DNA of 64,000 nucleotides from Lachancea kluyveri NRRL Y-12651 (taxonomy: Eukaryota > Ascomycota > Saccharomycetes > Saccharomycetales > Saccharomycetaceae), in contig CM000689.1 in assembly GCA_000149225.2 (NCBI GenBank), positions 496,001 through 560,000 on the forward strand, given 5' to 3'. Both the position numbers and the translations under genes were made by a program. The notes beneath the pieces were generated by a model. The model searched no databases and was not told the DNA's origin. It worked only from the letters and a program-made list of their open reading frames with translations. Positions 39,201 through 47,484 of this stretch are shown here, in pieces; the stretch's first letter is position 1; every line of letters starts with the position of its first letter.

Positions 39201-40787
39201 TTTGTGGAACATGGAACCGACAATCAAACCTTTGATCAAGAAAGAGGATAGGTAGACCTTTGTATAAGTCATATCACCTTTGGTTCTCTGGAAACCTCTT
39301 ATCATACAGTACCAAACCTGGGACCAGAAGTTGACGACGAACTGAGACTTGGCTCTTTGACCGCGCTGCAATCTTTGAGACTTGGCTCTTTCCAATCTGT
39401 CCCTGGTGTCTTCTGCAGGGTGCCTGTTGCAGTAGTCGTCGTACTGGGCCAAAACCTGTTGGTATTCGGAAGAGTTTAGCCAGTAGTTTTCAAACTCTAC
39501 AGAGGACTTGGGGATTTTCTCTTCGTACCCCGGTTTGATGTCCAAAGTTCTGTTTTCAAAATCGACTGTGACAGAGGTCAAAAACTCGGCAGAGGTCATT
39601 CTGGAGGGCTTGATCCAGCCCATGTTTTCAAAATACCCAACCGCCTCGGTGGCTGGACCAAAGTAGATTTGTCTACCGCTGTACAAGACGGTGGCTTTGT
39701 CAAACAGCTGGTAGATGTTTTCACCGGCTTGGTAGATGGCCACGACCGCAGAGTTGTTCATCATGTTGGTGGCTGTTCTGATGGCCTGGGCAAATTCCAA
39801 AGCGGTGGACGCATCCAAACCTCTTGTGGCGTTATCCCACGAGTAAATGGAGGCGTTCATGGCCAGGGCTTCGACCAGGGAAACACGCTTACGTTCACCA
39901 CCAGAGACACCTCTCACAAAATCGTTACCGACTTTTGTGGCGTACGTGTGTCTCAAACCAAAGACGGTACACCATAGATCTCTCATGGAGTCGACGTATT
40001 GATTTCTGGTCATCTTGTCGATTCTGACACGAGGCGTCTTACATTTTAGGGCAAAATCAATGGTCTCCTTGACGGTGATTCTTGGGAAATGGAAATCCAG
40101 TTCGGGACAGTAGATGACATAGCCCTTGAACTTTGACATCATCTCTTCTTGGTCCAGACCGTCGTAGGAAAAGTCACCTTGAACCTCAACCAGTTCTGAG
40201 ATTTCACCGGAAACACACTTTAGCAAAGTCGAGCAACCGGCCCCCGGTCTACCGACAACGAACAGCATTTCACCGCTTTCGACGACACCGGTACAGTTTT
40301 GAATGACGTTCCTCAAGGGAACTTCATCTTTCTTGCGCATGATCTTGTGAGCAAGGCGTTTGGGGAAATCGACCCAGGAACGGACCATCTCTTCGACACT
40401 TGGACCGTAAGCGGCGGAAGCGTCGATACCGATGGCGGTCAAGCTGCGAAATGCAACACCCGAATCACCGGGTTCGATACCCTGGGACAGTTGATGGTTT
40501 CTCAAGTAGTTTAGTAACTCGCGAAGGTCAAAGTCCAAAGAGTTGACTTCGAAGTTGTCCATCTCGCGCTTGGTCTTGGTGGACAAGACCCTTGCAAGAG
40601 ACTCGATACGCTCGACACCCTGTTCTTGGGACAAAACACTCGTGATGTGGCGGGAGAGTTGGGAGGTGACATTTTGTGCTTCATCGTCTGTAGCGTTGAA
40701 AGAGTGGATGGATTGAGCATAGGAATCCTCCGACTGCAGGGAGTGTGCGTCCTCCTTGTTTCGGTGTTCTTCATCGTTGGACGACAT
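36258..40787 (-). CDS. PDR5: PDR-type ABC multidrug exporter
   Basis: A 1509-residue full ABC transporter (yeast Pdr5 1511) in the (NBD-TMD)2 order, exporting drugs from the plasma membrane. NBD1 has the degenerate P-loop GRPGAGCSTL, signature VSGGERKRVS and degenerate Walker B SWDNATRGLD. NBD2 has the canonical P-loop GESGAGKTTL, a degenerate signature LNVEQRKKLS and Walker B LLLFLDEPTSGLD. This asymmetry is typical of the PDR family. Codon bias is strong, so expression is high. A TATA-like TATAAAAGG lies about 160 bp upstream; I saw no consensus PDRE (TCCRYGGA) in the 1-kb upstream gap. Outside the ancestral block. Confidence 0.96.
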   Translation of the reverse strand: MSSNDEEHRNKEDAHSLQSEDSYAQSIHSFNATDDEAQNVTSQLSRHITSVLSQEQGVERIESLARVLSTKTKREMDNFEVNSLDFDLRELLNYLRNHQLSQGIEPGDSGVAFRSLTAIGIDASAAYGPSVEEMVRSWVDFPKRLAHKIMRKKDEVPLRNVIQNCTGVVESGEMLFVVGRPGAGCSTLLKCVSGEISELVEVQGDFSYDGLDQEEMMSKFKGYVIYCPELDFHFPRITVKETIDFALKCKTPRVRIDKMTRNQYVDSMRDLWCTVFGLRHTYATKVGNDFVRGVSGGERKRVSLVEALAMNASIYSWDNATRGLDASTALEFAQAIRTATNMMNNSAVVAIYQAGENIYQLFDKATVLYSGRQIYFGPATEAVGYFENMGWIKPSRMTSAEFLTSVTVDFENRTLDIKPGYEEKIPKSSVEFENYWLNSSEYQQVLAQYDDYCNRHPAEDTRDRLERAKSQRLQRGQRAKSQFVVNFWSQVWYCMIRGFQRTKGDMTYTKVYLSSFLIKGLIVGSMFHKIDPKSQSTTEGAYSRGGLLFYVLLFCAVTSLAEISHSFANRPIIVKHKSYSMYHTSAEALQEIFTEIPTKLTAIICLSLVSYWIPYLKWDAGSFFQYLLYLFTTQQCASFIFKLVATLTKDGGTAHALGGLWVLMLSVYAGFVLPIGEMHHWIRWFHYLNPLTYAYESLVSTEFHGRRMLCSNLVPSGPGYESVSLVNQVCDALGAVKGSAYVDGDVFVLKKYHFSYDHAWRNWGINIVWTFGYIVMNVVMSEYLKPLEGGGDLLLYKRGHMPELGSESADAKVASREEMMESLNGPGVDLEKVIAEKDVFTWNHLDYTIPYDGSTRQLLSDVFGYVKPGKMTALMGESGAGKTTLLNVLAQRINMGVITGDMFVNAKPLPDSFNRSCGYVAQADNHMAELSVRESLRFAAELRQPKSVPLEEKYEYVEKIISLLGMQNYAEAIVGKTGRGLNVEQRKKLSIGVELVAKPSLLLFLDEPTSGLDSQSAWSIVQFMRALADSGQSILCTIHQPSATLFEQFDRLLLLKKGGKMVYFGDIGENSQALLSYFERQSGVKCGESENPAEYILNCIGAGATASADADWHDLWLASPECQAARDEVEELHRVLPSKPVKDDKELAGRFAASYLTQMKCVMRRTFIQFWRSPVYIRAKFLECIICALFVGLSYVGVNHSVGGATEAFSSIFMMLLIALAMINQLHVFAYDSRELYEVREAASNTFHWSALLLCHTFVEIFWSTICEFFCYICYYWPAQYSGRASHAGYFFLIYVLIFPIYFVSYGCWILYLSPDVPSASMINSNLFAAMLLFCGILQPREKMPGFWKRFMYNVSPFTYVVQALVAPLVHNKSVKCEPHELNVMDPPSGQNCGDFLKTYIANNTGYLLNPDATANCEYCPYTVQDQVVEQFNVKWSYRWRNFGFLWAYICFNFGAMLVCYYVMRVKVWSLKSILDFKKWFNGPRKERHEKDTTIFQTQPGDEAKVKKN

Positions 40788-41763
40788 ATCTGTGGTTCCT
40801 TTTAGTTAAGTGGAGAGAGCAAGTTGGGAGGAAAAAGAAAACACAATTAGCTGACAGGCGTACAACGGATAGAGTACGAAACAGGAAGAAGGAGGAAAAG
40901 AAGGAGAGAAGGCAACACTTGCAACACACATGAGTAACTTGGCTGCCTTTTATACTTTTTTTTTTCCTTCCTTTCTTTCCTTCTTGAGCCGGTAGCAGCT
41001 ATTTGAATTTGCAGGTAAGTGTGGTTTCTGCATATAAAAGATACCAAGCGGTTACCGCTGACGCTGCTGGTGTCGTAGTGTTATGAGCCGATGGAAGCAC
41101 TGTGCTCGGCTCGTAGCGCTATGGTCGGCTGTTAGCAGCAAAGATCGCGTGCGCGGGATATTCAAAAAAACATTAAAAATACAAAAAAAAAAAAAGAGAG
41201 AAAAATTCATGGCCGCGAGATGCGAACCCAAGTAAGCCAAGATCAGAAAAACAAAGAATTTCGAGAGATAGTCCGGCATTGCGCAGAGCGATTCCAAAAG
41301 ACGGGCGTGGACCAAAGGGATTGGCTCGATGCACTCGTCTTCCTTCCTGCTCGACAGGTGTCGGGGGAAGGGGGAGGGGAAGGGGATGGCCTGCTCTGAC
41401 CGAATAGAACACGAAGCGATCAGAAAGCCCAATTTTAGCTTCCACTTTCTTGGTCTTTGAGTTACCAGGCCGCCGCCGGTTTGCTGCAAGAAAAAAGTAA
41501 AAAGTATAAAGTGAAAAGTAAACAGTAAAAAGTAGAAAGCGGAAAAAGTAAACTACTGTTTTTAGTAAAAAGAACCTAACTAAATGAATTTTTACCCACC
41601 TGCTGCTCCGAACGGCCGTAGCATATATGGGCTCAGACGAGCAGCTGGCAGAAAGAAATGAAAGGCGCCCGTGGCAACAAACCACAAGGGCATGGAGAAG
41701 GGGTTGGGGAGGGGTATCGCGAAAGTAAAGACAGGAATATACAAGGCGTGCAGAAACAGCGCT
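40788..41763. other. PDR5 promoter / CIS3 3' region
   Basis: About 1 kb. Holds the PDR5 TATA-like element (about 40949-40958, minus strand), A tracts and a degenerate AAAAGTA repeat (41491-41572). No gene supported; ORFs here are low-complexity. Confidence 0.6.
41491..41572. repeat. Degenerate AAAAGTA tandem repeat
   Basis: About ten imperfect copies of a 7-11 bp unit containing AAAAGTA. Confidence 0.75.
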
Positions 41764-42360
41764 CTAACAGTCAACCAGTCCGACAACTTCCAGGTGGATT
41801 GGTTTACATTGACCGCCGATAGATTCGTCGTACAGGTTGTAGAAGGTACCAGATAGACATTGGTAGAAGACATCGTTGTCACCGATAGCCAGGTTACCTT
41901 CTGGTGTGATGGACCAGCCGCCAGCGTAGATGGCACCAGCTTGTGGTGGAGGACCGTCGAATTGGAATTGTCTGTTGGCAACGATGGAACCGACCCTGCC
42001 CTTGTTGTCGACCAACACGGATCCATTCAAAGACATCTCCAGGGTTCCTTCGTTTTTGCAGGAGACGCTGTCGATCTCCACGACAGCAGAAGAGGATGGC
42101 GACAGAGTGGTGGTAGCGCTGCTGCTGGTGGAGGAGACATCAGTGGAGGTGGCGGTTGCCTGGGCGGTGGCCGAGGTGCTCAAAGAGGAGATACCGGAGG
42201 TGATCGGCTGGACCGCAATCCCAAAGCTAGAGACGTAGTCGGTGGCAGCGCCGTGGTAGGTGGCGTTAGGAGTCAGCGTGGTCCAGGTGGAGGAGATGTC
42301 CTCGGCGGAAACAATAGCGGCAGAGGCCAAAAGAGAAGCAGCGACGGTTTTGTATTGCAT
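41764..42360 (-). CDS. CIS3: CIS3-like PIR-family wall protein without PIR repeats
   Basis: A 198-residue secreted protein starting [15 protein letters not shown] (signal peptide about 1-19). The C-terminal 100 residues are a complete PIR domain with spacing C-66-C-16-C-12-C, nearly identical to the two PIR genes 10-14 kb away. Between them is only a Ser/Thr/Ala stretch: no SQIGDGQ repeat and no KR Kex2 site are present, whereas yeast Cis3 has one repeat and is Kex2-processed. It may bind the wall by disulfides only. Position before FAR1 equals YJL158C. The longer upstream frame from 42420 is not needed. Confidence 0.88.
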   Translation of the reverse strand: MQYKTVAASLLASAAIVSAEDISSTWTTLTPNATYHGAATDYVSSFGIAVQPITSGISSLSTSATAQATATSTDVSSTSSSATTTLSPSSSAVVEIDSVSCKNEGTLEMSLNGSVLVDNKGRVGSIVANRQFQFDGPPPQAGAIYAGGWSITPEGNLAIGDNDVFYQCLSGTFYNLYDESIGGQCKPIHLEVVGLVDC

Positions 42361-43307
42361 GGTAGGGGTTGTGACAGCAAGGGTACAGGGGAGAAGGTGC
42401 GATGTAAAGAGCGAGAGCAAGAACAGATGAAAGAGATGTTGCGGAGGAAGAACTTGGACAGGGCTACCACCGTGTATTTATACAGACACGCCTCGACGCC
42501 ATATGACGCAACAGGAACAGGAACTACCAGATCGGGCGATTAGTGCCCCAAAAGCGTACAAGACGGACCGCCCGACCATTGTTCTGGACCGGCGGCGGAC
42601 TCTGTTTCTTTTTCCTGAATTGGCGCTTTCTGTTGACGCTTTACCGTTTTTGCCCGCGTCGCCGCATACATTCCTTGGCGCGTATCGAAACACCGTTGCC
42701 AGACACAAACAAAGTGGATGCTGCGCCCAAGAGCGGTGGCGGGTGCGCCCGCTGCACTGGCCCGTGTCCGCAATCGTGGCCGGGGCCTAGCGCGACAGTG
42801 GGTTTGACCACGCAGAGGTTGTTTGTCTCTTTGCTTTTATCGTTGTAGTTCTGCCCTTGCACGCTCGCTAGAGCAATGTGTACGCGCTTTTTTATTTATC
42901 TATGTTTTTTTTTTTTTGTTTTTTTTTTTTTATTTATTTAGATCTGCATAACACCAGAATAGAAACGTTCTAGAGCCATGTGCACGTGACCGGAGAGGCC
43001 GACATCTGGTGATGGACACCATTACGAATGGGCGGTCCCTGTCAAGACAAGTTTAGAGCTCAAAGCAGCTTGCCGGTGTTGGTGCTGCTGTTACTATATT
43101 GTGCACACGCCATCTTTGCATGGCCAGTCGCGAAATCATGGCTTGAGCGCAACGGGCGTGCGGGACCGACACGCTGCATACCACAAACACAACGATTATG
43201 CCACATGATACGACACGGGTACAGGCTGCGAATACGGATTGCTGCCAATGATTGCCACAGCAACACCTTCCCCGGTTCATGGATGCTACTCGAGGACGTT
43301 TGAAAGG
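42361..43307. other. CIS3 promoter / FAR1 3' region
   Basis: About 950 bp. Two T tracts (about 42907-42932) and an E-box GTCACGTG on the minus strand (42983-42990). Short ORFs only; no gene recognised. Confidence 0.55.
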
Positions 43308-46300
43308 CTACTGACAAATCAACTTGTTTACCAGCGCACGCATCTGCCAGGGGTCGCAAGAAGAGCTGCCGTTAGCTGTACACAGGCTAGCAATCTCTTG
43401 CAGTTCTTCGCACAGGACGTCTACCGGCTCTTTTGTAACACCGTTTTCAGCCGCTTCTTCTTGATGCTCTAAAGACATGTTGGTGCAACTGCCACGGCAT
43501 GTGCGGATACTTGAGACCAATGCTTCAATGCGCTCTGCAACCACCCTAGCATCCTGTCCAAACAGCTGTCCTAGCACGCGGACCACGCTTAGCTCAATCT
43601 GCCGCTTAGCAAAGACTGGATCGCTCGGCACACACAGTTGCGGAACCACCGAGACATCCTCTAAGCTGTTGTTTTTGTGCTCCTGCATGTCTTGGAGCAT
43701 CTCGAGTTGCGACAGCACCGACGCTGTAGTTGTCGCAGGCACCGAAGCTGAGCCGGCAAGCACCACCTTAACATCGCTTGCTTTCCCCTGCTTGACTTTC
43801 CCCTCACCTTGACCCCAGCTGGCCCGGTAGTTAACGATAGACACCGAGCTTTCGGTGGTGCTGCCCTCAACTTGTGTGCCAGCGCCAGCGTCTCTGCCGA
43901 ACGCTCCACGCCGCCTCAACTCGCCTGCCTGCACGCACATGTCGAACATGATGTTCTTGGTGTCACCTGGCGCCAGGTCGCCAACCCACAGCGTAACCTC
44001 CGCGTCTGTGCCACTACAAACCAGCTTGCCGTTCTTTTCGACGGCGTGGACTGCAGCTACAGAGGCATCGGTACTCTCGAGATCGACTTTGAGCCGGCAC
44101 AGTGTTTTCCCCTGTAGTTCTGCAACCATTGTGGGAGCATCAATTGCAGCCACGCTGCCAAAGTCTCTCACCGTCACGTTGTACTTGAACCCCTCCAGAA
44201 GCTCGCACATGTTGACGCGGTTGCTCGTGCCGCGGCAATGGTGCACAGAGAAGCCATAACTGCAGAGGATCTGGTTTGTTAGCTTCCCAAGTTCGAAAAG
44301 GTCCGAAACAGCATCCATAGCCACCGTTACTGCCTCTGCTGCACCCTCCTCTTCTGCACGGTCGTTTCCCAGTAGAACCAAATGGCTCTGTGCGTTGGTC
44401 TTACCCAGGGTGCAGAATAGTCTGACACTAGTCCGCAGCATCTGCGTCAACTCCTGTGCTTCGTTGGAGAACATTGAGCGGCCGTTGTCGACCACGCTCA
44501 GCGAGTCAATGACCCCGTCCCAGCCACTCCACGCCTTGGAAACCATGCCGACGAATGTGCCTTCGGGACCAGCCTTTCCACCGCCGTCCCTGCCTATGAT
44601 CACCAGCCCTAGGGCGTCTTGTTCACGCAACGAGTCCCTAAAGCCACGCAGCTTTGCCTGCAACAACCGCTGAAGCTCCTGGTTGGACCGCACTTGCGGA
44701 CAGCAGTTTACAATGCTGACACAAACAACGAGGTCCAGCCGAGACGCTTCTGACTGCGGCACCAGTCTGTGCAGCCTGCTCAGTGGCAGGTCCAGACCCT
44801 TTTCCGCAAGGCTGTTGAAGCTTACAATGTCCTTTGGGACTGCCTCCAGCAGTTCTTGTGGCACCGTTCCCCACGAGTTCGTTGTCAGCTGGATCAAGGG
44901 CACCGTGGGGCCCCAGGCCGATGAACTGCTTTCGGAAAGAGCCTTATCCACCGGAGGGCCCCAGCAGCCATGCGCCTTCCGCGCCCTGGACGTTTGAGCA
45001 ATGTCCAGGTAAAAGACCCACTTGCTCATTAGTATGGGGTTGGACAGGCACCGCAGGTAGAGCTCTGGCAGCGACGTGCTTCTCAGGTTCAAAACTATCT
45101 TGTCGGGTGCCAGTCTGCAAAGGGTGGAGAGCTGGGCAAGCGGCAACTTGCCAACGAGAATGGGGCCGCGAGAAAAAGCGATACAGCGGCGAAACAGACA
45201 GGCGGTGATGGATTCCCAGTTGTCATCGTCCAGAGAGTACTCCATGCGGTCAAACATCTGCAAGTCGTCTGCTGGCTCGTCGATGCATAGCTGCGAAACA
45301 AGGTGCGCGGCAATCTTGCTTTTGATGCTGTCGTCGCAGTTTTCCTGCGAGCAGCGGGTGCTCCGATCCTCTAGCTCTGGAATGTAAATGTTTAGCACAT
45401 ACGGCAGGACAAGAGTGTCGGCATCCCCAGGACTATCAAACTTTTCGCAAACCACAACCACTGTAGACTGCGGGACAATACTGATCCTGGGTGCCATAAA
45501 CTCTTCCATTGATATGTCCGCTGAACCTGCGGTGGAGGGCTCGTGTACGAGCGTGCCAGGTGTCACAGCTGCTGCTGTCTCTGCTGGCGTGCTAGGGCCA
45601 GCCCTGAATGCTGTAAAACCGTCGCAGCAAATGTCACTACTGCTAATTATCTGGTCTTGTGGCGTGAAGGAGGGGCCATAGCACGACTGAGGTGCCCCGC
45701 TGCCAGCAGAGCCTAGCACTATATGTTGACTGACATTTCCAAGGTTTTTTTCACGGTCTTCAGTCGCAGTCGCAGTTGCAGTCGCAGTCGCAGTTGCAGT
45801 CGCAGTCGCAGTCGCAGCACAGCCGTCTACGCTGACGCTCATCCTGCCGAACCGCTGGTGTAGCTCCGGCTCGCGGTTGGTCAAGAGACTGGAGGTCATG
45901 CTGTTCAAGACGCTGTCCATCCTGGGCTTGGTCACCTTGTAGCACGTGTCGCATGCGGGGAACTGGTTTTCGGGGAGAGTGGTTTCCAGAACGGCCAGGT
46001 AGCAGTTATGGTGGCACTGGTGGCCGCAGGTTAGCTCCACAACCCGCTCGCCGGAGAGCGCCGTGCTTAGCTTTTCATCGCACATGCTGCATGTGTTGTA
46101 TGTAAAGCGTTTGAGAACAGTGTCTTTTGGTGCACACCTTTTGGCCGCAGAGAGGCGTGTCGGCGAATTCTTTCCTGGATACGGCTCTATCTCGGTATCG
46201 CTCAAGAGACTGGACCCACTCGCACGCCTCACGGGACTGCGGGCATTGTGTAGAAAGGCCTCTCTGAATAGGTCTCTGGATAGATCCCTTTTCGAGCCGT

Positions 46301-46775
46301 TGCTGGGGCTCGAGGGCAGATATTTGCGAGCCCCAAGCTGGGAACCAAAAGGACTTGCGCAGAGGCGGGCGACCCGGAACTTAGTTGGTGAGTCCTGTTG
46401 TGTGAGTGCCTCTTCAAACTTCCTCAAAGTCGTAGGCGGGGTCAGGGCCTGTAGATTCAAGGGTGCCGGGACCTTTTGCCTTTTAAATGCTTTTGGCAAA
46501 GGCTTGGGAACCAGGAGATTTTCGCAGCTGTTGGTCTCGACAGCGGCCCTGTCGTCGCTAAAGTCAGGGCATTTAGATACCATAGGCGATGCCCCTGACG
46601 TTTCCCGCAGCGCTTTTCGTAAGGGCTTCAGCTTTGAGCCCACCCTTCGTAGTCCCTTGCCAGACAAGCTTTTGAAAAACTTGGAAGGAGACAAGGACGA
46701 GTGTCGGCCCTCGCTTGGCGGCGTATGCGTCTTTTTCTCTGTTCTAAACTCTTGCACCGGTGTCTTCAACTGCAT
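43308..46775 (-). CDS. FAR1: Far1-like pheromone-arrest scaffold
   Basis: An 1155-residue protein (yeast Far1 830). In order: basic, Ser/Pro-rich N terminus with KxLxxLGSKLKPLRK-like basic patch; RING-H2 domain (about 222-275) with CSMCDEKL, CGHQCHHNC and ACDTC; Ala-Thr dipeptide run; a PH-like region (about 450-600); and a vWA-like domain (about 640-800: LVVCVSIVNC, LGLVIIGRDGG) as in Ste5/Far1. In yeast it ties Gbeta to Cdc24 and inhibits Cln-Cdc28. The first ATG is at 46775 (MQLKTPVQ); upstream codons start at a TTG. A consensus pheromone response element lies 150 bp upstream. Position next to SSY5 equals YJL157C. Confidence 0.9.
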   Translation of the reverse strand: MQLKTPVQEFRTEKKTHTPPSEGRHSSLSPSKFFKSLSGKGLRRVGSKLKPLRKALRETSGASPMVSKCPDFSDDRAAVETNSCENLLVPKPLPKAFKRQKVPAPLNLQALTPPTTLRKFEEALTQQDSPTKFRVARLCASPFGSQLGARKYLPSSPSNGSKRDLSRDLFREAFLHNARSPVRRASGSSLLSDTEIEPYPGKNSPTRLSAAKRCAPKDTVLKRFTYNTCSMCDEKLSTALSGERVVELTCGHQCHHNCYLAVLETTLPENQFPACDTCYKVTKPRMDSVLNSMTSSLLTNREPELHQRFGRMSVSVDGCAATATATATATATATATATEDREKNLGNVSQHIVLGSAGSGAPQSCYGPSFTPQDQIISSSDICCDGFTAFRAGPSTPAETAAAVTPGTLVHEPSTAGSADISMEEFMAPRISIVPQSTVVVVCEKFDSPGDADTLVLPYVLNIYIPELEDRSTRCSQENCDDSIKSKIAAHLVSQLCIDEPADDLQMFDRMEYSLDDDNWESITACLFRRCIAFSRGPILVGKLPLAQLSTLCRLAPDKIVLNLRSTSLPELYLRCLSNPILMSKWVFYLDIAQTSRARKAHGCWGPPVDKALSESSSSAWGPTVPLIQLTTNSWGTVPQELLEAVPKDIVSFNSLAEKGLDLPLSRLHRLVPQSEASRLDLVVCVSIVNCCPQVRSNQELQRLLQAKLRGFRDSLREQDALGLVIIGRDGGGKAGPEGTFVGMVSKAWSGWDGVIDSLSVVDNGRSMFSNEAQELTQMLRTSVRLFCTLGKTNAQSHLVLLGNDRAEEEGAAEAVTVAMDAVSDLFELGKLTNQILCSYGFSVHHCRGTSNRVNMCELLEGFKYNVTVRDFGSVAAIDAPTMVAELQGKTLCRLKVDLESTDASVAAVHAVEKNGKLVCSGTDAEVTLWVGDLAPGDTKNIMFDMCVQAGELRRRGAFGRDAGAGTQVEGSTTESSVSIVNYRASWGQGEGKVKQGKASDVKVVLAGSASVPATTTASVLSQLEMLQDMQEHKNNSLEDVSVVPQLCVPSDPVFAKRQIELSVVRVLGQLFGQDARVVAERIEALVSSIRTCRGSCTNMSLEHQEEAAENGVTKEPVDVLCEELQEIASLCTANGSSSCDPWQMRALVNKLICQ
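45761..45816 (-). repeat. Hexanucleotide array coding (Ala-Thr)n
   Basis: CAGTCG/CAGTTG units repeated about nine times, in frame in FAR1 between the RING and PH-like regions. Confidence 0.95.
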
Positions 46776-47484
46776 TTTCTGTTCTGTGAGTACGAACAAG
46801 CAAGCTCACACTCTGACGGGCCTTGGTGTATATCTGTTGAGTTCTTGGGTTCTGTTACCAAAACGACTGTCGTGTAGATATAGGACGTTTTTCTCTCGCA
46901 GAAACCTCAACATCTGAATCTGTTTCAAGTTTGCCAGAAGCGAGAAAATGACAACATGGGCCACCACCATCACTACCTTTGACATACACTCGCACGGACG
47001 TTTCTCCGCCCATGGCATTTCTTTTTTTTTTTTTTTTTTTTCTTTTTCTTTTCTTGCATCTCCTTTCCGCCCCTGCCCTGCAGCCGCCAGGTGTGTTAAA
47101 AATCGCATCAAGCGGGCGCCGTGCAGGAGCGCTGACTTCCGTCACACTGGTCGAGAGGCTGCCAGACTCGGGCTGCCAGACCCGTATCGGCACAACATCA
47201 GCCAGCCAGTTAGTCGTTCTGTTCTTCCCGCACCCTCAGACAAACCTCAATGTCCGAGACTGGTGAACCTCACCAGCGTGTTCCCCGTACTTGTTCGCGT
47301 TACGGTTTAGTCCTACGCCCAAGCACTTGGCTAGGACCACGGAAACTGATGCTTTCTTTCTCTTTTTGATTGCTATACACGTAAAAAAAAAATCCATATG
47401 TATAATGCACATGCTCTACATATCCAACTCGCACAGGCCTCTTGACACACCGCACACCGCACACCGCACTCCGCACACATATCC
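46776..47484. other. FAR1 promoter / SSY5 3' region
   Basis: Contains the pheromone response element, a T24-type tract (about 47022-47041) and small CACACCG repeats (about 47450-47480). No gene seen. Confidence 0.6.
46921..46927 (-). promoter_or_regulatory. Pheromone response element of FAR1
   Basis: TGTTTCA on the plus strand reads TGAAACA on the minus strand, the Ste12 consensus, about 150 bp upstream of the FAR1 ATG. FAR1 is Ste12-induced in yeast; binding here is inferred. Confidence 0.55.

Noticed and set aside
41211-41230. T-arm-like sequence (minus strand GGGTTCGCATCTC) followed by a T-rich tract
   Set aside because: Position 58 would be C instead of the invariant A, no matching A box or acceptor partner was found upstream, and the stem is incomplete. 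Not a tRNA.
41173-41685. Minus-strand ORF of about 170 codons between PDR5 and CIS3
   Set aside because: Composition is Phe/Leu/Tyr-rich from A/T tracts and the AAAAGTA repeat; no domain and no likely start.
42880-42990. GTCACGTG next to an A+T-rich tract, centromere-like CDEI/CDEII arrangement
   Set aside because: No CDEIII-like sequence with a central CCG is visible nearby; the E-box is more likely a promoter element.
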